In this document: positions 6,836 to 7,186 of the stretch, one piece after another
Layout: every line of letters begins with the position of its first letter
Numbering within the stretch: position 1 is the first letter of the stretch
Source of the DNA: JAOUEA01 sp046732015
GTDB taxonomy: Bacteria; Actinomycetota; UBA4738; HRBIN12
Direction: 5' to 3'
Length of the DNA: 7,186 bases
Assembly (NCBI GenBank): GCA_046732015.1
Contig: JBKPMF010000251.1
Location: forward strand, 1-7,186
Notes under the pieces: generated by a model
The model's input: only the letters and a program-made list of their open reading frames with translations
Databases searched by the model: none
Told to the model about the DNA's origin: nothing
Program-made: the position numbers and the translations under genes

Positions 6836-6884
6836 ACCGGGGCGACACCCGGCACCTTCGCCGAACCCCCTGGCCACGGAGCGG

Positions 6885-6890
6885 TAGCGT
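6885..6890 (+). promoter_or_regulatory. Candidate -10 box (TAGCGT) for the right-edge HExxH gene
   Basis: TAGCGT lies 7 bases before the ATG at 6898, the same spacing as at ctpE and ltrA, with no Shine-Dalgarno sequence. It supports 6898 as the start and a leaderless transcript. Confidence 0.4.
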
Positions 6891-6897
6891 CAGCACC

Positions 6898-7186
6898 ATG
6901 CCTACCTGGCTCGGGTTCGTGTGGACGTCGCCGAACACGCTCATCGGCCTGGTCTTGGGACTCGGCACGTTCCAGCGACCACGGCTCGCCCACGGCGCCA
7001 TCATCTTCGACCGGGCGCCCAGAGGCCTCACCGCCCTGATGCTCCGCGCCAACCGCGTGGCGATGACCGTGGGGTTCGTCATCGTCTCGGCCCGGCCCGT
7101 CACCGGCCCGCTCCTCGCCCACGAGCAGCACCACATCCGTCAATACGAGGCGTGGGGGCCGCTGTTCATCCCGGTATACGTCGTGC
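6898..7186 (+). CDS. Uncharacterised membrane-associated HExxH protein, 3'-truncated by the window edge
   Basis: An open frame of 96 codons begins at ATG 6898 and has no stop before the right edge. It starts MPTWLGFVWTSPNT, followed by a hydrophobic stretch (residues 14-25, LIGLVLGLGTF), and has a second apolar patch at about 54-64. The most telling part is HEQHH at 75-79, an HExxH pattern as in zinc metallopeptidases, followed directly by IRQYEAWGPLFIPVYVV (80-96). A histidine-rich helix leading into a Q-Y-E-x-W-G-P-L-F-x-P-x-Y segment recalls a group of small uncharacterised bacterial membrane proteins; this is from memory and not verified. Peptidase activity is only an inference from the HExxH. 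The start is supported by the TAGCGT box 7 bases upstream. An in-frame ATG at 6796 would add 34 mostly charged residues and is less likely. The gene is divergent from cca. Confidence 0.75.
   Translation, partial: MPTWLGFVWTSPNTLIGLVLGLGTFQRPRLAHGAIIFDRAPRGLTALMLRANRVAMTVGFVIVSARPVTGPLLAHEQHHIRQYEAWGPLFIPVYVV

Larger units (their letters stand above)
6672..6897. other. Divergent intergenic region between cca and the HExxH gene
   Basis: This 226-base spacer is the only sizeable non-coding stretch in the window. It holds the two inverted repeats at 6719-6752 and 6778-6835, a -10 candidate for each flanking gene, and an ATGCAT palindrome (6792-6797). I see no tRNA-like fold, no riboswitch consensus that I can recognise, and no convincing small coding gene. 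Confidence 0.6.

Noticed and set aside
6827..7039. A 70-codon plus-strand open frame over the right-edge gene
   Set aside because: It overlaps the better-supported frame starting at 6898 and has no domain-like features.
6805..7143. Minus-strand open frame ending in VPGVAPVIVNGVRVAS, which resembles the C-terminus of some amidohydrolase-type enzymes
   Set aside because: Only about 31 codons lie outside the antisense of the HExxH gene, and nothing upstream looks like an amidohydrolase. A gene remnant is conceivable but not supportable.
1..7186. Defence system, prophage, insertion sequence, CRISPR array, tRNA or rRNA gene
   Set aside because: No transposase, integrase, repeat-spacer array or RNA-gene signature was seen. 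The genes are ordinary chromosomal functions with uniform high-GC coding style.

Overview
This is a high-GC stretch of bacterial chromosome that best fits an actinomycete-type (Actinomycetota) genome. The evidence is the CCA-adding enzyme of the HD-domain actinobacterial type, a CtpE-like P-type ATPase, a LepB ending in a WPPSR motif, GTG start usage, and gene starts that lack Shine-Dalgarno sequences but carry TAnnnT boxes just upstream, as expected for leaderless transcripts. The exact genus cannot be read from the sequence; an Acidimicrobiia-like or other environmental actinobacterium is a guess.

Layout, left to right. (1) The 3' part of a molybdate-type ABC transporter ATPase gene (modC-like, plus strand, start outside the window) overlaps by 4 bases with (2) lepB, type I signal peptidase (plus, GTG start at 928). 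(3) A convergent ctpE-like P-type ATPase gene (minus) ends 11 bases from lepB. (4) An LtrA-family multi-spanning membrane protein (plus) is divergent from ctpE across only 32 bases, which contain both predicted -10 boxes inside one imperfect dyad. (5) The CCA tRNA nucleotidyltransferase gene (minus) converges on ltrA with a 4-base gap. (6) A 226-base divergent spacer holds two inverted repeats. (7) The 5' part of a membrane-associated HExxH protein gene (plus, ATG at 6898) runs off the right edge; it is easy to miss because its stop lies outside the window.

How the genes relate: they are mostly unrelated housekeeping and envelope functions packed tightly (protein export, cation transport, tRNA maturation, possible molybdate uptake). 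Only modC-lepB looks like a co-transcribed pair. I see no mobile element, CRISPR array, rRNA or tRNA gene, and no convincing new multi-gene system. The points most worth a second look are the consistent leaderless start architecture, the symmetric 32-base ctpE/ltrA promoter region, the 58-base coaxial dyad at 6778-6835, and the uncharacterised HExxH gene at the right edge.
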